From the NCBI GenBank assembly GCA_900299555.1, contig OODV01000041.1, forward strand, positions 1 through 33,944: a DNA stretch of 33,944 nt, read 5' to 3'. Positions 1 through 8,862 of this stretch are shown in pieces (position 1 is the stretch's first letter; each line of letters opens with the position of its first letter). The notes beneath the pieces were generated by a model. It saw only the letters and a list, made by a program, of their open reading frames with translations. It was not told where the DNA came from and ran no database searches. The position numbers and the translations under genes were made by a program. The DNA is from an uncultured Endozoicomonas sp. Lineage in GTDB: Bacteria; Pseudomonadota; Gammaproteobacteria; Pseudomonadales; Endozoicomonadaceae.

Positions 1-1
1 T

Positions 2-3000
2 CAGTCCTTTGACAACAGGTTTCAGGAAAATATCAATTGGTGTGGTGAAAGACAGGTAATAAATAGTGAATCTGTTAAACCTTGGATGTTGGATTTTATA
101 CAAGCTACTTTACACTCAAATCAGACTAAAAAAGCTAAAAAAACTCCAGCAAAAGAAAAGCATCCACAGCACCAATACCTGGAACGAGATTTTAAAGCCC
201 CTTCAGTTCTTGGTGGCTGGATGAAAAAAGGAAACGATGTCATAGTCAGAAAAATCAGTGGTGAATGGTATCATAAAAAACATGAGTGGGATGAACGCAT
301 CGAGACAGAGAGTTCAAGATTTAAATGTTCTAGAACTTCTTGTAAAGTTGATTTATCTGATATCGATGAAATATCTAATGGTGATGGAAATTATTCCAGT
401 GATGAGCTGAACATAGAGATAGATTGGAAAAAAGGGGCTGGTCTTTTGGCACATAATTACCTTCATGATAATGATGCCAATCACTCTAAAGATGGTGTGC
501 TACAAGAAAATGTCGCGGGCCTTGATTCTGCCCTACCCTCACGGGATGTTTTGAAAAACTGGTTCCATGCCATTAAGATATCTACAATAAAACTTTGCTC
601 CAGAGCTGAATCAGATTCTGATAAAATTCACGAGGTAATAAAACTAAAAGTTTTACACCATCTGGATTCATTAGCTAATAACCCTGACGCAGTAAAGAAA
701 GATTACAGTAATTTTTTACTGAAAATATTGCGTTTATTACAACCAGAATTAGATAATGACGGTCAACTTGAGACTAAAATTAATGGAGCAATGCACCATT
801 ATGGGAAGTCTCAACTAGCGCAGATGATTTCCAATAAAAGAGTGCCAGAAGTTCAAGATATAGCTCCGCTGGAGTTACCAATAAATTTATGCAAAAGACT
901 ATCACCTTTTTTTCAGGCTATGGTTGTTGAAATTACCAGCAAAGATTTCAGGCATAATTTAACAGCGGACATTCATTCATTTCAAATTCTTCAACAAATT
1001 ACGGGGTTTCTTAACATAAGAGTAAAAGTAGAACAAGATCCAGGTTCCGCTGTAATGTATAAGCTTCTTGGTATGAGCAAAACTACTTTTGATACTCTGG
1101 AAATTTATTATCACAGACTTGCCAGTGAGCACTTTGAGCATAAAAAAGACCTTTTAGCAGAGCGATTTTATGAAATGTTTTCTACTGCTGCGCCTCTTAC
1201 TGTAAAACAGTCATCATTTATTGGTGCCCTACAGAATCAGGATATGAATAAATTCATGGAAGAAGTTGAACAGAAACTTGAGGAACAATCCAAATCAGGT
1301 TCTTTAAAAGCAGAAGAACCAACAGCAGCAGGAATGAAAGCGGTAATGGAAGAAGTTCAGAAGTGTTATAAAAATGTACTAGATGATCTGAAAGAAAAAC
1401 TCAAACAAGTGAGCCGCACGGATGCTGTGTGCTACATAGTAAAGGATGGCGATGCTCAGGAACATTCACCGGAGAAGCTTCGTGAGAGTCTGCAGAAGAA
1501 AATAAATGCTGGTGAAGCTCTGCTCAACAATTTGGAGGCTACCGTTAAAGCATTGGAGCTGGATGATGAGGGCTTGACGACAAATACCCGGTTAACCAGG
1601 TTTTCAGAATGGATCGAAAGCCACGAAGCGAGCATCATGGCTACTTACTGCATGGGTATGGGAGCATCTGTTTATTACCTTCTTCAAGGAAAGTCTCATC
1701 CCCCTCACCATTACGGAACTGGTGGAGAACTCCCCTTTGGGAGTATTGATGCCAGACTTACGTCAGTAGACCCATTTCAGGTTGTAACAACTACTGGTGC
1801 AGTTATTACCCAGTTTGGCCAGGCGAGTGGCTGGAATAACGATCTTCGCCGGATGCTGGAAATACTACAAGACACCAGTTGTTTTTCATTTATAACAACA
1901 GAGCTGTCTTCGTCGTTGCAAAGCGATATGATTAACCATCATCTATTGTTAAAAAACCCTCCAAGGGATGGCAAGACATCGTTTGAGCATGCTGCTCAAA
2001 ATGGCAGCTATCGTCCCAAGCTTGACCGTAGTAAAGATAGTCTCAAAGATATGGCTGCCAGTGCTTTAGCAATGGAATCTCCTCTTCAAAAATCAGATAG
2101 CATGGTGCACCGTTTAGTAGATAGAGGCCTTCGTATGCTTGGCTCTGCAGCTTCTGGCGGCTTGATAACGGGCCCGGTCTTTGCCGCGCTTGCCAAGACT
2201 TCTTCTGTAGCTTGTGTACCATGCTGCCCCACAGTTGCTCCAGTGATCGACTTTCCTATTCAAAAAACGATGATGTTCTGTGGAGCAGCAGGTTTGATTG
2301 GCGGTGCAGCTTCAGCCACAACATTGGATTATGCATCAAGAGTCCTCAACTATCCTATTCGTTTTTTTGCAGATGACCGAACAATGGGTGGGGTAAGGTC
2401 ACATGTCGATCAGGTTATGAAGAGTATGCTGAAAAGGCAGCGTTCTACCTTAATAAGGCTATTGGCAGAAAACCCATTGAAGGCCGGTCTGAATATCTTT
2501 GGCTTTTCTCTTCCTGAATCATTTACAAAAGGTCTGTTACATCTTGTAGATGGCTTTATTTCTCAAGTTGAAATAACCGATTTTGCTAATTGGAGAAAGG
2601 CACACCAAAGATTGTTATCAACATCAGCTACCTTTAACAAAGTTTTTAATGGTCAGGAACTGACTAAATATGACAAGAAGATGCTGATAGACACGCTGGG
2701 TGAAGAGAATGCGAAGATTCTTTTTGAGGGCGAGACTGGGAAACGCTGGACCCCAGATTTCACCCGCTTTATTGCGGGAGCAGTCAACATGATAGGGTAT
2801 TACGTAATGATTGCCGATCTTCATTACTTCCTTTACAAAGCAGCTGATAAGGCCAAGCAATACCTTGATAGTACCGTTTCAGCTATCAGCGGAACCACTG
2901 AACAGCCTGATAACAGACCAACGGCTTCCAGCATAGAGCCTATATCCCCAGAGGTAATACCACCACTACTCACCAATAGTGGAAACAGCTCAGATACTGT

Positions 3001-4009
3001 ATCGCCAGAGGTAACAACACCATCAAATACTACTGATAGATGCCCGGCCGACACCAGAAAGCTTCCTCAGGCTGGTAAAGGCTGGTTAGAGTGTGCAGTA
3101 GCCATATACGAAGAGTTCAGGAAGGGTGATACAAACAAGAGTTTTTTAGAAAACGGTGTTGCATGGAAACGATTTTTTGATGTTGCGTTGTTTAAAACGT
3201 TACCTAATATCGCCTGTTTTATGGATGTAGAGGCTCATAATAAAGCGCTGGGCAAGCGGTCTTATGATCCGGCTATGGTAGTCACCCTTGAGGCAGGTAT
3301 AGCTAAAAATACTATCTTGGGGCCTATAGAGCGTGTTTTGCAAATGCCAGATCAAATCTGGGTCAAATGTCTGGCTGATATTATCAATCAGGCTAATACC
3401 AATGTTAAAGAGTCGATGGAATCGGTTGGTCAGCGAGAGCGGGATAAAGCATCAGAATCATTGAAAAAAGCGGCTCATGATGTACTTAAGCGAGTTTTTA
3501 TGGCGGCTGATTTTGATATCCACAAGGCTGACTGTGATCTGAATGATCTGGTCAGTCATTGGGAAGACAGCATCGGTTATAGAGCAATGAACTATTGGTC
3601 AAAAGTGAGGGAAAAGTTTGCTCAAGAAGAACTGGCACGTTGTACTAGCAGCGATGGCAATTTTGCTGACTACAAAGCAGCAGCTATGAATCAGCTTGAA
3701 ACAGTCATGCCTTCCATCAGAGATAAATCAGTGGCTGTACCGGAAGATTTGCTGGGAGATGTGGAATTGTTAAAGGCCCGAGTGAACCAGTTTAAATTTG
3801 ATGTTAACCACGGGAAAGACATGTTCAATGCAGTATCTCCACTGCTGGATGCATTGTCATCTGTGGATAAGAGAACAGTAGATTGGTATGTGGAATCTCA
3901 GCTCTATAGCCCTTTACGAAAATCTCGTGCAAATAGCATGAAAAGAGCGGATCCCCCTACCTGGGTAAGAGTTCAGCATAAGTATGCCCAGCTTGCCGCA
4001 TTAGCTTGA
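2..4009 (+). CDS. Large protein of unknown function, 5' end outside the window
   Basis: I do not recognise this protein. The first in-window ATG is at 86, but the same frame is open back to base 2 (28 extra codons), there is no Shine-Dalgarno before 86, and the extra codons read like ordinary protein, so the true start is probably upstream of the window. Numbering from the Met at 86 (1307 residues to the stop): the N-terminal part is polar and Lys/Asp rich; about 391-490 is Glu/Lys rich and likely coiled coil; 686-722 and 729-750 are Gly/Ala-rich hydrophobic segments with a Cys pair (VPCCP); 895-917 is another possible membrane helix; about 950-986 is a Ser/Thr/Pro linker with a repeated SPEV motif. 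The gene appears more AT-rich than its neighbours. Large size, membrane segments and host-associated context would suit a secreted or effector-like protein, but that is only an inference. Confidence 0.75.
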   Translation, partial: QSFDNRFQENINWCGERQVINSESVKPWMLDFIQATLHSNQTKKAKKTPAKEKHPQHQYLERDFKAPSVLGGWMKKGNDVIVRKISGEWYHKKHEWDERIETESSRFKCSRTSCKVDLSDIDEISNGDGNYSSDELNIEIDWKKGAGLLAHNYLHDNDANHSKDGVLQENVAGLDSALPSRDVLKNWFHAIKISTIKLCSRAESDSDKIHEVIKLKVLHHLDSLANNPDAVKKDYSNFLLKILRLLQPELDNDGQLETKINGAMHHYGKSQLAQMISNKRVPEVQDIAPLELPINLCKRLSPFFQAMVVEITSKDFRHNLTADIHSFQILQQITGFLNIRVKVEQDPGSAVMYKLLGMSKTTFDTLEIYYHRLASEHFEHKKDLLAERFYEMFSTAAPLTVKQSSFIGALQNQDMNKFMEEVEQKLEEQSKSGSLKAEEPTAAGMKAVMEEVQKCYKNVLDDLKEKLKQVSRTDAVCYIVKDGDAQEHSPEKLRESLQKKINAGEALLNNLEATVKALELDDEGLTTNTRLTRFSEWIESHEASIMATYCMGMGASVYYLLQGKSHPPHHYGTGGELPFGSIDARLTSVDPFQVVTTTGAVITQFGQASGWNNDLRRMLEILQDTSCFSFITTELSSSLQSDMINHHLLLKNPPRDGKTSFEHAAQNGSYRPKLDRSKDSLKDMAASALAMESPLQKSDSMVHRLVDRGLRMLGSAASGGLITGPVFAALAKTSSVACVPCCPTVAPVIDFPIQKTMMFCGAAGLIGGAASATTLDYASRVLNYPIRFFADDRTMGGVRSHVDQVMKSMLKRQRSTLIRLLAENPLKAGLNIFGFSLPESFTKGLLHLVDGFISQVEITDFANWRKAHQRLLSTSATFNKVFNGQELTKYDKKMLIDTLGEENAKILFEGETGKRWTPDFTRFIAGAVNMIGYYVMIADLHYFLYKAADKAKQYLDSTVSAISGTTEQPDNRPTASSIEPISPEVIPPLLTNSGNSSDTVSPEVTTPSNTTDRCPADTRKLPQAGKGWLECAVAIYEEFRKGDTNKSFLENGVAWKRFFDVALFKTLPNIACFMDVEAHNKALGKRSYDPAMVVTLEAGIAKNTILGPIERVLQMPDQIWVKCLADIINQANTNVKESMESVGQRERDKASESLKKAAHDVLKRVFMAADFDIHKADCDLNDLVSHWEDSIGYRAMNYWSKVREKFAQEELARCTSSDGNFADYKAAAMNQLETVMPSIRDKSVAVPEDLLGDVELLKARVNQFKFDVNHGKDMFNAVSPLLDALSSVDKRTVDWYVESQLYSPLRKSRANSMKRADPPTWVRVQHKYAQLAALA

Positions 4010-4039
4010 ACAATAATCATTTCTGAGCCTGAAGAGATA

Positions 4040-4060
4040 AAAAGGGGCTGCCTTTTAAAG
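4040..4060 (+). terminator. Weak hairpin after the large CDS
   Basis: AAAAGG (4040-4045) can pair with CCTTTT (4051-4056) across a 5-nt loop, 30 bases after the stop codon of the large gene. The stem is short and the following tract (AAAG) is not U-rich, so this is a weak terminator candidate. The rest of the 326-base gap (4010-4335) holds only the longer palindrome at 4286-4325; I see no gene in it. Confidence 0.25.
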
Positions 4061-4285
4061 AAATATATCTGTTAGCTGGTCTTCCATGTGGAGAACCTCA
4101 AAAAATATTACAGAGGATCTCTGCCAGCCAGCTAGCTCTCTTTCAGGAATCATCAGACGCTTGAAGCAGTAATAATTTTCTTGGTATAAACTCAATTCTG
4201 TAAAGTGAGTGCCTGAACCAATGTACTCACTTATCTCTCGACTCAGTCTTATTGTAAAGAGTTAATGGTTATTTTTAAGACACAC

Positions 4286-4325
4286 TTGGATGACCGTAAA
4301 CTTCTTAGATTTTACGGTCATCCAA
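4286..4325 (-). terminator. Perfect 15-bp hairpin after gor
   Basis: TTGGATGACCGTAAA (4286-4300) and TTTACGGTCATCCAA (4311-4325) form a perfect 15-bp stem with a 10-nt loop, 10 bases downstream of the gor stop on the minus strand. It lacks a U-tract on either strand, so it may act as a 3'-end stabiliser or Rho-assisted stop and not as a classic intrinsic terminator. Confidence 0.55.
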
Positions 4326-4335
4326 CATCCTCTCA

Positions 4336-5703
4336 TCACCGCATTGTAACAAACTCTTCAGCAGAAGTTGGGTGAATGGCAACAGTGTTATCAAAGTCAG
4401 CTTTGGTAGCCCCCATTTTTAATGCAACAGCAAACCCCTGAAGCATTTCATCAGCACCATGTCCAATAGCATGGATACCGACGATTTTTTCTTCTGCTCC
4501 CACAGTGACCAGCTTCATTCGTGATGGCTGTCGATGACTGGTCAATGCGCTGTACATCGCCGTAAACTGACTGGTATACACTTTGACATTCTCATCACCG
4601 TACTCCTCACGGGCAGCCAGTTCACTTAAACCCACGGTGCCAATTGGGGGGTGACTGAAGACAACTGTGGCCACATTGTCGTAGTTCAAATGCTCATCCG
4701 GCTTATTATTGAACAGGCGCTCCGACAGACGACGACCTGCGGCAACAGCAACCGGAGTCAACTCAATCTTACCGATGTTGTCACCTACGGCATAAACCCC
4801 ATCAACATTGGTATTCTGGTACTTATCAACAGGAATGTAACCCCGTGCATCAACCGTAACACCTGCTTCAGCCAGGTTGATGCCAGAAGTATGCGGCTTA
4901 CGGCCTACAGCCCAGATCACGGTATCAACATTGACTGAATTACCATTTTCCAAATGAACAGTCAGACTTCCATCGTCTTCTTTTACAACTTCTCTTGGTA
5001 CTGAATGAGTATGTAGCTGAGGACCTTCAGACTCCATCACTTCTACCAGCGTATCCGACAGCATCTCTTCAAAATTACGCAGAGGTTTGTGTTTACGAAC
5101 CAGCAGGTGCGTTTCACTGCCCAGTGCGTGCAACACACCGGCCAGCTCAACAGCAATGTAACCTGCACCCAGAACAGCCACCCGACCAGGGCGCTCGGTC
5201 AATTCAAAGAAACCATCGGAGTCAATACCGTACTCTGCTCCTGGAACGTCTGGAATCAGCGGCTCACCACCGGTTGCAATGGTGATATGGTCAGCTGTGT
5301 AGTGCTCACCATTAACTTCTACGGTTTTTGCATCAACAAAGCGTCCATAGCCGTTTATAACGGTAATTTTATTGTTACCCAGAACTCGCTCATATGAAGC
5401 ATGTATGCGGCTGATGTAAGCCTCCCGACTTTCGACGAGTTTACTCCAGCTGAACGATTTCAACTGCTCTTCAATACTGATATCAAAGCCGTAGTCAGGC
5501 CCATAACGACAGGCATCAGCAATTTGTCCGGCAAACCACATGGCTTTCTTAGGAACGCATCCTACGTTTACACAGGTTCCCCCCAAGTGCTTAGCCTCTA
5601 CCAGCGCCACTTTTTTACCGTACATAGCTGCACGATTTGCTGAAGCGATACCACCGCTTCCACCGCCGATTACCAGATAATCAAAGTGGTTTGATGTCGT
5701 CAT
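4336..5703 (-). CDS. gor: Glutathione-disulfide reductase
   Basis: Cytoplasmic flavoenzyme that reduces oxidised glutathione with NADPH. The 455-aa length fits the family (about 450). Visible motifs in order: N-terminal FAD dinucleotide fold (VIGGGSGG, residues 11-18); redox-active disulfide in [13 protein letters not shown] (Cys44/Cys49); second Rossmann fold [15 protein letters not shown], followed by the Arg-rich [13 protein letters not shown] stretch typical of NADPH-using members; FAD-binding YAVGD; and the C-terminal [12 protein letters not shown] containing the catalytic His-Glu pair of glutathione reductases. This C-terminus and the Arg signature separate it from dihydrolipoamide dehydrogenase and mercuric reductase. 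Start ATG at 5703 is preceded by AGGA at a normal distance. It is transcribed alone, divergently from the sigma-54 RNA locus. Confidence 0.96.
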   Translation of the reverse strand: MTTSNHFDYLVIGGGSGGIASANRAAMYGKKVALVEAKHLGGTCVNVGCVPKKAMWFAGQIADACRYGPDYGFDISIEEQLKSFSWSKLVESREAYISRIHASYERVLGNNKITVINGYGRFVDAKTVEVNGEHYTADHITIATGGEPLIPDVPGAEYGIDSDGFFELTERPGRVAVLGAGYIAVELAGVLHALGSETHLLVRKHKPLRNFEEMLSDTLVEVMESEGPQLHTHSVPREVVKEDDGSLTVHLENGNSVNVDTVIWAVGRKPHTSGINLAEAGVTVDARGYIPVDKYQNTNVDGVYAVGDNIGKIELTPVAVAAGRRLSERLFNNKPDEHLNYDNVATVVFSHPPIGTVGLSELAAREEYGDENVKVYTSQFTAMYSALTSHRQPSRMKLVTVGAEEKIVGIHAIGHGADEMLQGFAVALKMGATKADFDNTVAIHPTSAEEFVTMR

Positions 5704-5852
5704 TTTATTGTCCTAATCATTGCAGAGCTGGCAAAAGCCTGCTGGGGAAAATCTCTGATTACTCTATAAGGTCAAACTGCCTGATTTAAAGTATCAATGT
5801 GCATTTGATACCTATAACGCAACATGAGCAACCCTCTTTATCATCTGAAATT

Positions 5853-5872
5853 ACTAGCATGAGTATGCTAGT
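5853..5872. promoter_or_regulatory. Palindromic operator/enhancer-like site
   Basis: ACTAGCAT-GAGT-ATGCTAGT is a perfect inverted repeat with 8-bp arms. It sits about 155 bp upstream of the sigma-54 -24 element (6017) and about 150 bp upstream of the divergent gor start. That distance suits an enhancer for a sigma-54 activator, but it could equally be a gor operator. Confidence 0.4.
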
Positions 5873-5880
5873 CCAAATGT

Positions 5881-5988
5881 GTTACGTATATTCCGAAGGT
5901 TACATTCAGTGAGTAAACGCAGTAACAGGAAAACAACACCAGACATCTATTTATAAAATAGTAATTTCCTGTTTACCCCCTGTTTACC
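5881..5988. promoter_or_regulatory. Cluster of GTTAC / CTGTTTACC boxes upstream of the sigma-54 promoter
   Basis: GTTAC occurs at 5881-5885 and 5899-5903. The inverted form GTAAC is at 5922-5926 and GTAAAC at 5913-5918. CTGTTTACC is repeated at 5969-5977 and 5980-5988 with an 11-bp period, i.e. one helical turn. GTAACAGGAAA (5922-5932) is nearly the reverse complement of the TTTCCTGTTTAC stretch at 5966. The clustering within 140 bp of a sigma-54 promoter suggests activator subsites. Which regulator binds cannot be read from the sequence. Confidence 0.4.
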
Positions 5989-6015
5989 AAGGACTGCAAA
6001 GATTTTTATAAAAAC

Positions 6016-6032
6016 TGGCACGCCAATTGCAT
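6016..6032 (+). promoter_or_regulatory. Sigma-54 (RpoN) promoter
   Basis: TGGCACGCCAATTGCA matches the sigma-54 consensus TGGCACG-N4-TTGCA exactly, with GG at 6017-6018 (-24) and GC at 6029-6030 (-12) separated by the required 10 bp. The predicted transcription start is near 6042. No protein-coding gene starts within 400 bp downstream except the decayed IS630 transposase. Confidence 0.85.
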
Positions 6033-6041
6033 TATGTCAGG

Positions 6042-6294
6042 CGAGAACAAAAATCGTCAGAATATAACAACAACAATAATGACGACTCCCAGCCTACAAA
6101 AATAATAATATCAGGTCGGGTGACTCAAGCAGACAGGTTTGCACGGTACCTCAAGGTAGCGACAAACAGGGACAAGAAAGCCGAGAAGACTGACTGAGTC
6201 TGGTAACAGACTGCAAAAGGCAGCGCGGGCATTCGACAAGGAAGAAATAAAGAGCTTCTGTGTATCTGTAAACCTGTCTGTTTGTTTATTTTTC
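6042..6294 (+). ncRNA. Candidate sigma-54-dependent structured small RNA, CrcZ/CrcY-like
   Basis: This stretch downstream of the sigma-54 promoter has no convincing ORF but has RNA-like organisation. A first hairpin TCGTCA (6054-6059)/TGACGA (6080-6085) displays AACAACAACAATAA in its loop. A second A-rich run, ACAAAAATAATAATA, lies at 6096-6110 and a third, GACAAACAGGGACAAGAAAG, at 6161-6180. A small hairpin AGTCTG-GTAA-CAGACT is at 6197-6212. A 15-bp long-range stem (6126-6140 with 6270-6284, one G-U pair) is followed at once by TTTATTTTTC, a terminator-like 3' end. Repeated ARN/CA-rich motifs plus a sigma-54 promoter are the hallmarks of the Hfq/Crc-titrating RNAs CrcZ and CrcY of pseudomonads. 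The identity is inferred by analogy; a sigma-54-driven leader of a lost gene is the alternative. Confidence 0.55.
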
Positions 6295-6381
6295 TAATTC
6301 CATAAACCACTTTCCCCTTTTTGGATTAACTACCTACTTTATTCTCTAGGGGCCTGTCGGACTTAACCGGACGGTAGTGAT

Positions 6382-7361
6382 TGATTTATGCCTATCATAA
6401 GTAACGACCACTGTTTGATACTATCCCTCGTTTCATAAATGAGGCAGTAATGAACAATATTGACGGTCGCAGACTTTCAGGCGCCATCACGGAAGAAATT
6501 CGGTTTGCAGCAATTAAGCTCTGGCATGATGGGATGAACCCTACCAATCTTGCACGACAGTATGGAACTCCAAGAAAAACTGTTTATGAATGGATTGACC
6601 GTTACAACCAGGATGGTTGGGATGGCCTGAAAACCCGTACAGGGAAAGCAGGCCCTAAACCAAAGCTATCTTCTGAGCAACAGCAACTAAAGGTGCTTCT
6701 GAGAACCCGGACACCGATTGATTATGGCTATCAAACTGCATTGTGGACTTGCCAGATCATAGCCGCTCTTATTGAGAAGACTTTTCAGGTTGAATATGTG
6801 CCTGGCGGGGTTCGCAAACTGTTAAAACGCTTGGGAGCAAGATAAAAAAATAGATGAGTGGCTTGACGAGCGTTACCCCGCGATACTCCGGCAAGCAGAA
6901 GAACAGGATGCCATCATCTTCTTTCTCGATGAATCCACAGTAAAATCCGAGTGTTATCGTGGTAGGACATCGGGCATAAAAGGACTACCCCCAGTTGTAA
7001 AAATAACAGGCTCCAGACAAAGGTTGAACATTGTTTCAGTAGTGAGTTCAGAAGGTATCCTGAGGTACCGGACATTTACCGGGAAATATACACGCAGGAT
7101 TATGTAGAGCATAAGCCGAAGCTGCCTGGGTTGCACTTATTGCCAGACTATTCTACGGAGCTGAATCCTGATGAACAGGTATGGAATCAACTCAAGGAAA
7201 AGCTGGGAAAAACCGATTTAAAGACCAAGGATGATTTCATAGGTTTTGTTTGCAGTCAGATGCAGAGGCTTCAAAAATGCCTGAAATAGTGAAAGGGCTC
7301 TTCAGGTTGCATGATACCAGCTACGCGTTCAGACAGTGTAACGTATAATGATTATAAATCA
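6382..7361 (+). mobile_element. IS630-family insertion sequence remnant
   Basis: About 980 bp bounded by imperfect inverted repeats. The left end starts TGATTTAT (6382-6389) and contains ACTGTTTGA (6410-6418). The right end, read on the minus strand from 7361, starts TGATTTAT and contains ACTGTCTGA (7337-7329). Between these blocks the ends agree only partly and differ by a 4-base gap. The enclosed transposase gene is broken, so the copy is not autonomous. Exact ends and the TA target duplication typical of IS630 could not be fixed by eye. Confidence 0.65.
6450..7289 (+). pseudogene. IS630-family transposase, multiply disrupted
   Basis: The 5' fragment (6450-6845, 131 aa) carries the helix-turn-helix region: LARQYGTPRKTVYEWIDRYN followed by WDGLKTRTGKAGPKPKLS. 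It ends prematurely. The next frame continues from about 6835 as EQDKKIDEWLDERYPAILRQ and AIIFFLDESTVKSE, containing the first catalytic Asp, up to FTGKYTRRIM and a stop at 7107. A third segment (about 7090-7289) reads DYVEHKPKLPGLHLLPDYS then TELNPDEQVWNQLKEKLG, containing the last acidic residue. Compared with the family, a piece is missing at each junction. The second junction has lost the stretch holding the second catalytic Asp (usually in a DGH motif). The protein cannot be active. Confidence 0.9.
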
Positions 7362-7375
7362 GTATGAGTGAAGAG

Positions 7376-7417
7376 GGCTATTTCAGTGGGTAACTTTAAC
7401 TCTGAAATAGCCTTTTT
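7376..7417 (+). terminator. Rho-independent terminator after the IS630 remnant
   Basis: GGCTATTTCAG (7376-7386) pairs perfectly with CTGAAATAGCC (7402-7412) across a 15-nt loop and is followed by TTTTT. The U-tract is on the plus strand only, so it stops plus-strand transcription from the IS/ncRNA side and protects the convergent exporter gene. It lies just outside the right IS repeat. Confidence 0.75.
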
Positions 7418-7468
7418 GAGATAACACCATAACCTTAATGCTTGTAATCCGGTTTTGCTATTCGTCTC

Positions 7469-8692
7469 TTACCCTACAGGTACCGGTTCTTCTATTTCCC
7501 CTTCTTTCTTTACCAGTAGCAGGGAAGCAACAGAGAGTATTCCACAACCTGCCATGACAGCTGCCATGGGTATCGCTGTACCATCGTGAAGATAACCTAC
7601 CAGCGCAGAGGCAATCCCCCCCATCGTAAAACGCAGCGCTCCTGCCAGAGCATTGGCAGAACCCGCTGATTTTGGAAAGTGAGCCAGAGCCAACGCGTTA
7701 GAATTTGGTCCGGTGAAACCAATGCAGGCGATGTAGCAGGCAATGGGAATCATCAGACTTGGTAATCCGCCCAGTCCGGTTGCTGTGTTGAACAGTAGCA
7801 GTAGTGCAGAGACAGCCGCAATCAAACTACCAACCCGCAGAATCGTAAACAGTTTGAACTGCTCAACCAGACGAATATTCACCATGTTGGTAATACCCAT
7901 GGCCAGAATATTGATGGCGAACAGAAGCCCGTACTGCTCTGCAGGGATTCCAAACAGCTCGATGTAAACGAAAGGTGAACCGGAAATAAATGCAAACATG
8001 CCGCCAAAGAAAAATGAATGGCAGAGAATACAACCAATGGCCTCGCGATTTTTAAGAATCGTGTTGTAGTTTAAAGCCAGCTGTAACGGAGAGAACATAA
8101 GACGGTCTTCATCTGGCAGTGTCTCTTTAACCCGCAGGAATGCCAGAACTAATGATAGGCAAGCCATAATGGCCAAAAAGATAAACAGGCTCTGCCAGCC
8201 GAAGAATTTAAGGATCTGTCCGCCCAGTAGTGGTGCGGCCAGTGGTGCAACGGTCATTACCATCAGAATGGATGATAATGCTTTGGCAACCTGCTCTTTT
8301 GGGAAAAGGTCTCGAATCATGGCCGGAATAGTGACCATGATGGCAGCACCGGCCATTGCCTGCAGGACGCGCACAATAATCAGTTGTGTGGCATTGGTGC
8401 AGAGTGCGGCAAGAATATTCGTCAGAATATAGAAGATGATCCCGGGGAACATCACGGTTCTTCGGCCGAACCGGTCTGCTAAAGGGCCATAAACCAGCTG
8501 GCTGATAGCAAAGCCAATGGTGTAGGCACTCAGTGTGTACTGTATCCGGCTCAGTGGTTCACCCATGCTTTTAGCAATGGCTGGCATGGCGGGTAAGTAA
8601 AGGTCAATGGCCAGAGGCCCAAGAGCTGTCAGCGCTCCAAGGGTAAGAATCAGGAATAAGCGTTCACTCCTGTCCATGGTTGCAGTTGTCAT
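7469..8692 (-). CDS. Bcr/CflA-family multidrug efflux MFS transporter
   Basis: Inner-membrane proton-driven drug exporter of the 12-TM DHA1 subgroup. The 407-aa length is typical. The N-terminus GALTALGPLAIDLYLPAMPA is the hallmark of the Bcr/CflA family, with the membrane-embedded Asp in TM1. MFS motif A (GPLADRFGRR) follows TM2, and GAAIMVTIPAMIRDLFPKEQ follows TM4. Twelve hydrophobic segments can be counted. The start is ATG at 8692; only a weak GAG lies upstream, and a second ATG (8677) six codons in is possible. The gene stands alone. Substrates cannot be predicted; family members export bicyclomycin, chloramphenicol or sulfonamides. Confidence 0.93.
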   Translation of the reverse strand: MTTATMDRSERLFLILTLGALTALGPLAIDLYLPAMPAIAKSMGEPLSRIQYTLSAYTIGFAISQLVYGPLADRFGRRTVMFPGIIFYILTNILAALCTNATQLIIVRVLQAMAGAAIMVTIPAMIRDLFPKEQVAKALSSILMVMTVAPLAAPLLGGQILKFFGWQSLFIFLAIMACLSLVLAFLRVKETLPDEDRLMFSPLQLALNYNTILKNREAIGCILCHSFFFGGMFAFISGSPFVYIELFGIPAEQYGLLFAINILAMGITNMVNIRLVEQFKLFTILRVGSLIAAVSALLLLFNTATGLGGLPSLMIPIACYIACIGFTGPNSNALALAHFPKSAGSANALAGALRFTMGGIASALVGYLHDGTAIPMAAVMAGCGILSVASLLLVKKEGEIEEPVPVG

Positions 8693-8862
8693 TTGTCAGG
8701 CTCGTATTATTGGGCAGCCAAGAGCCTTTCTGTGTGTTTCAACAGAATCTGGTTTCGTCCCGAAATGGCGGCGGCTGCATTTACATAAAAATTGTGTGAT
8801 AGCCAGTACTTCTGACTTAAGAGCCGAACCGCTGTAGTGCCTTGAGGTATGGACGACACTGG

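Noticed and set aside
6125-6310. 61-codon minus-strand frame in the gor-IS gap
   Set aside because: It overlaps the predicted structured RNA, lacks a convincing ribosome site and shows no recognisable protein features.
6835-6855. A-rich slippery-looking site (AAAAAAA) at the first frame change of the IS630 transposase, suggesting programmed frameshifting
   Set aside because: Family comparison by eye indicates residues are missing at this junction, and a second disruption has removed the middle catalytic Asp, so the gene is decayed and not frameshift-regulated.
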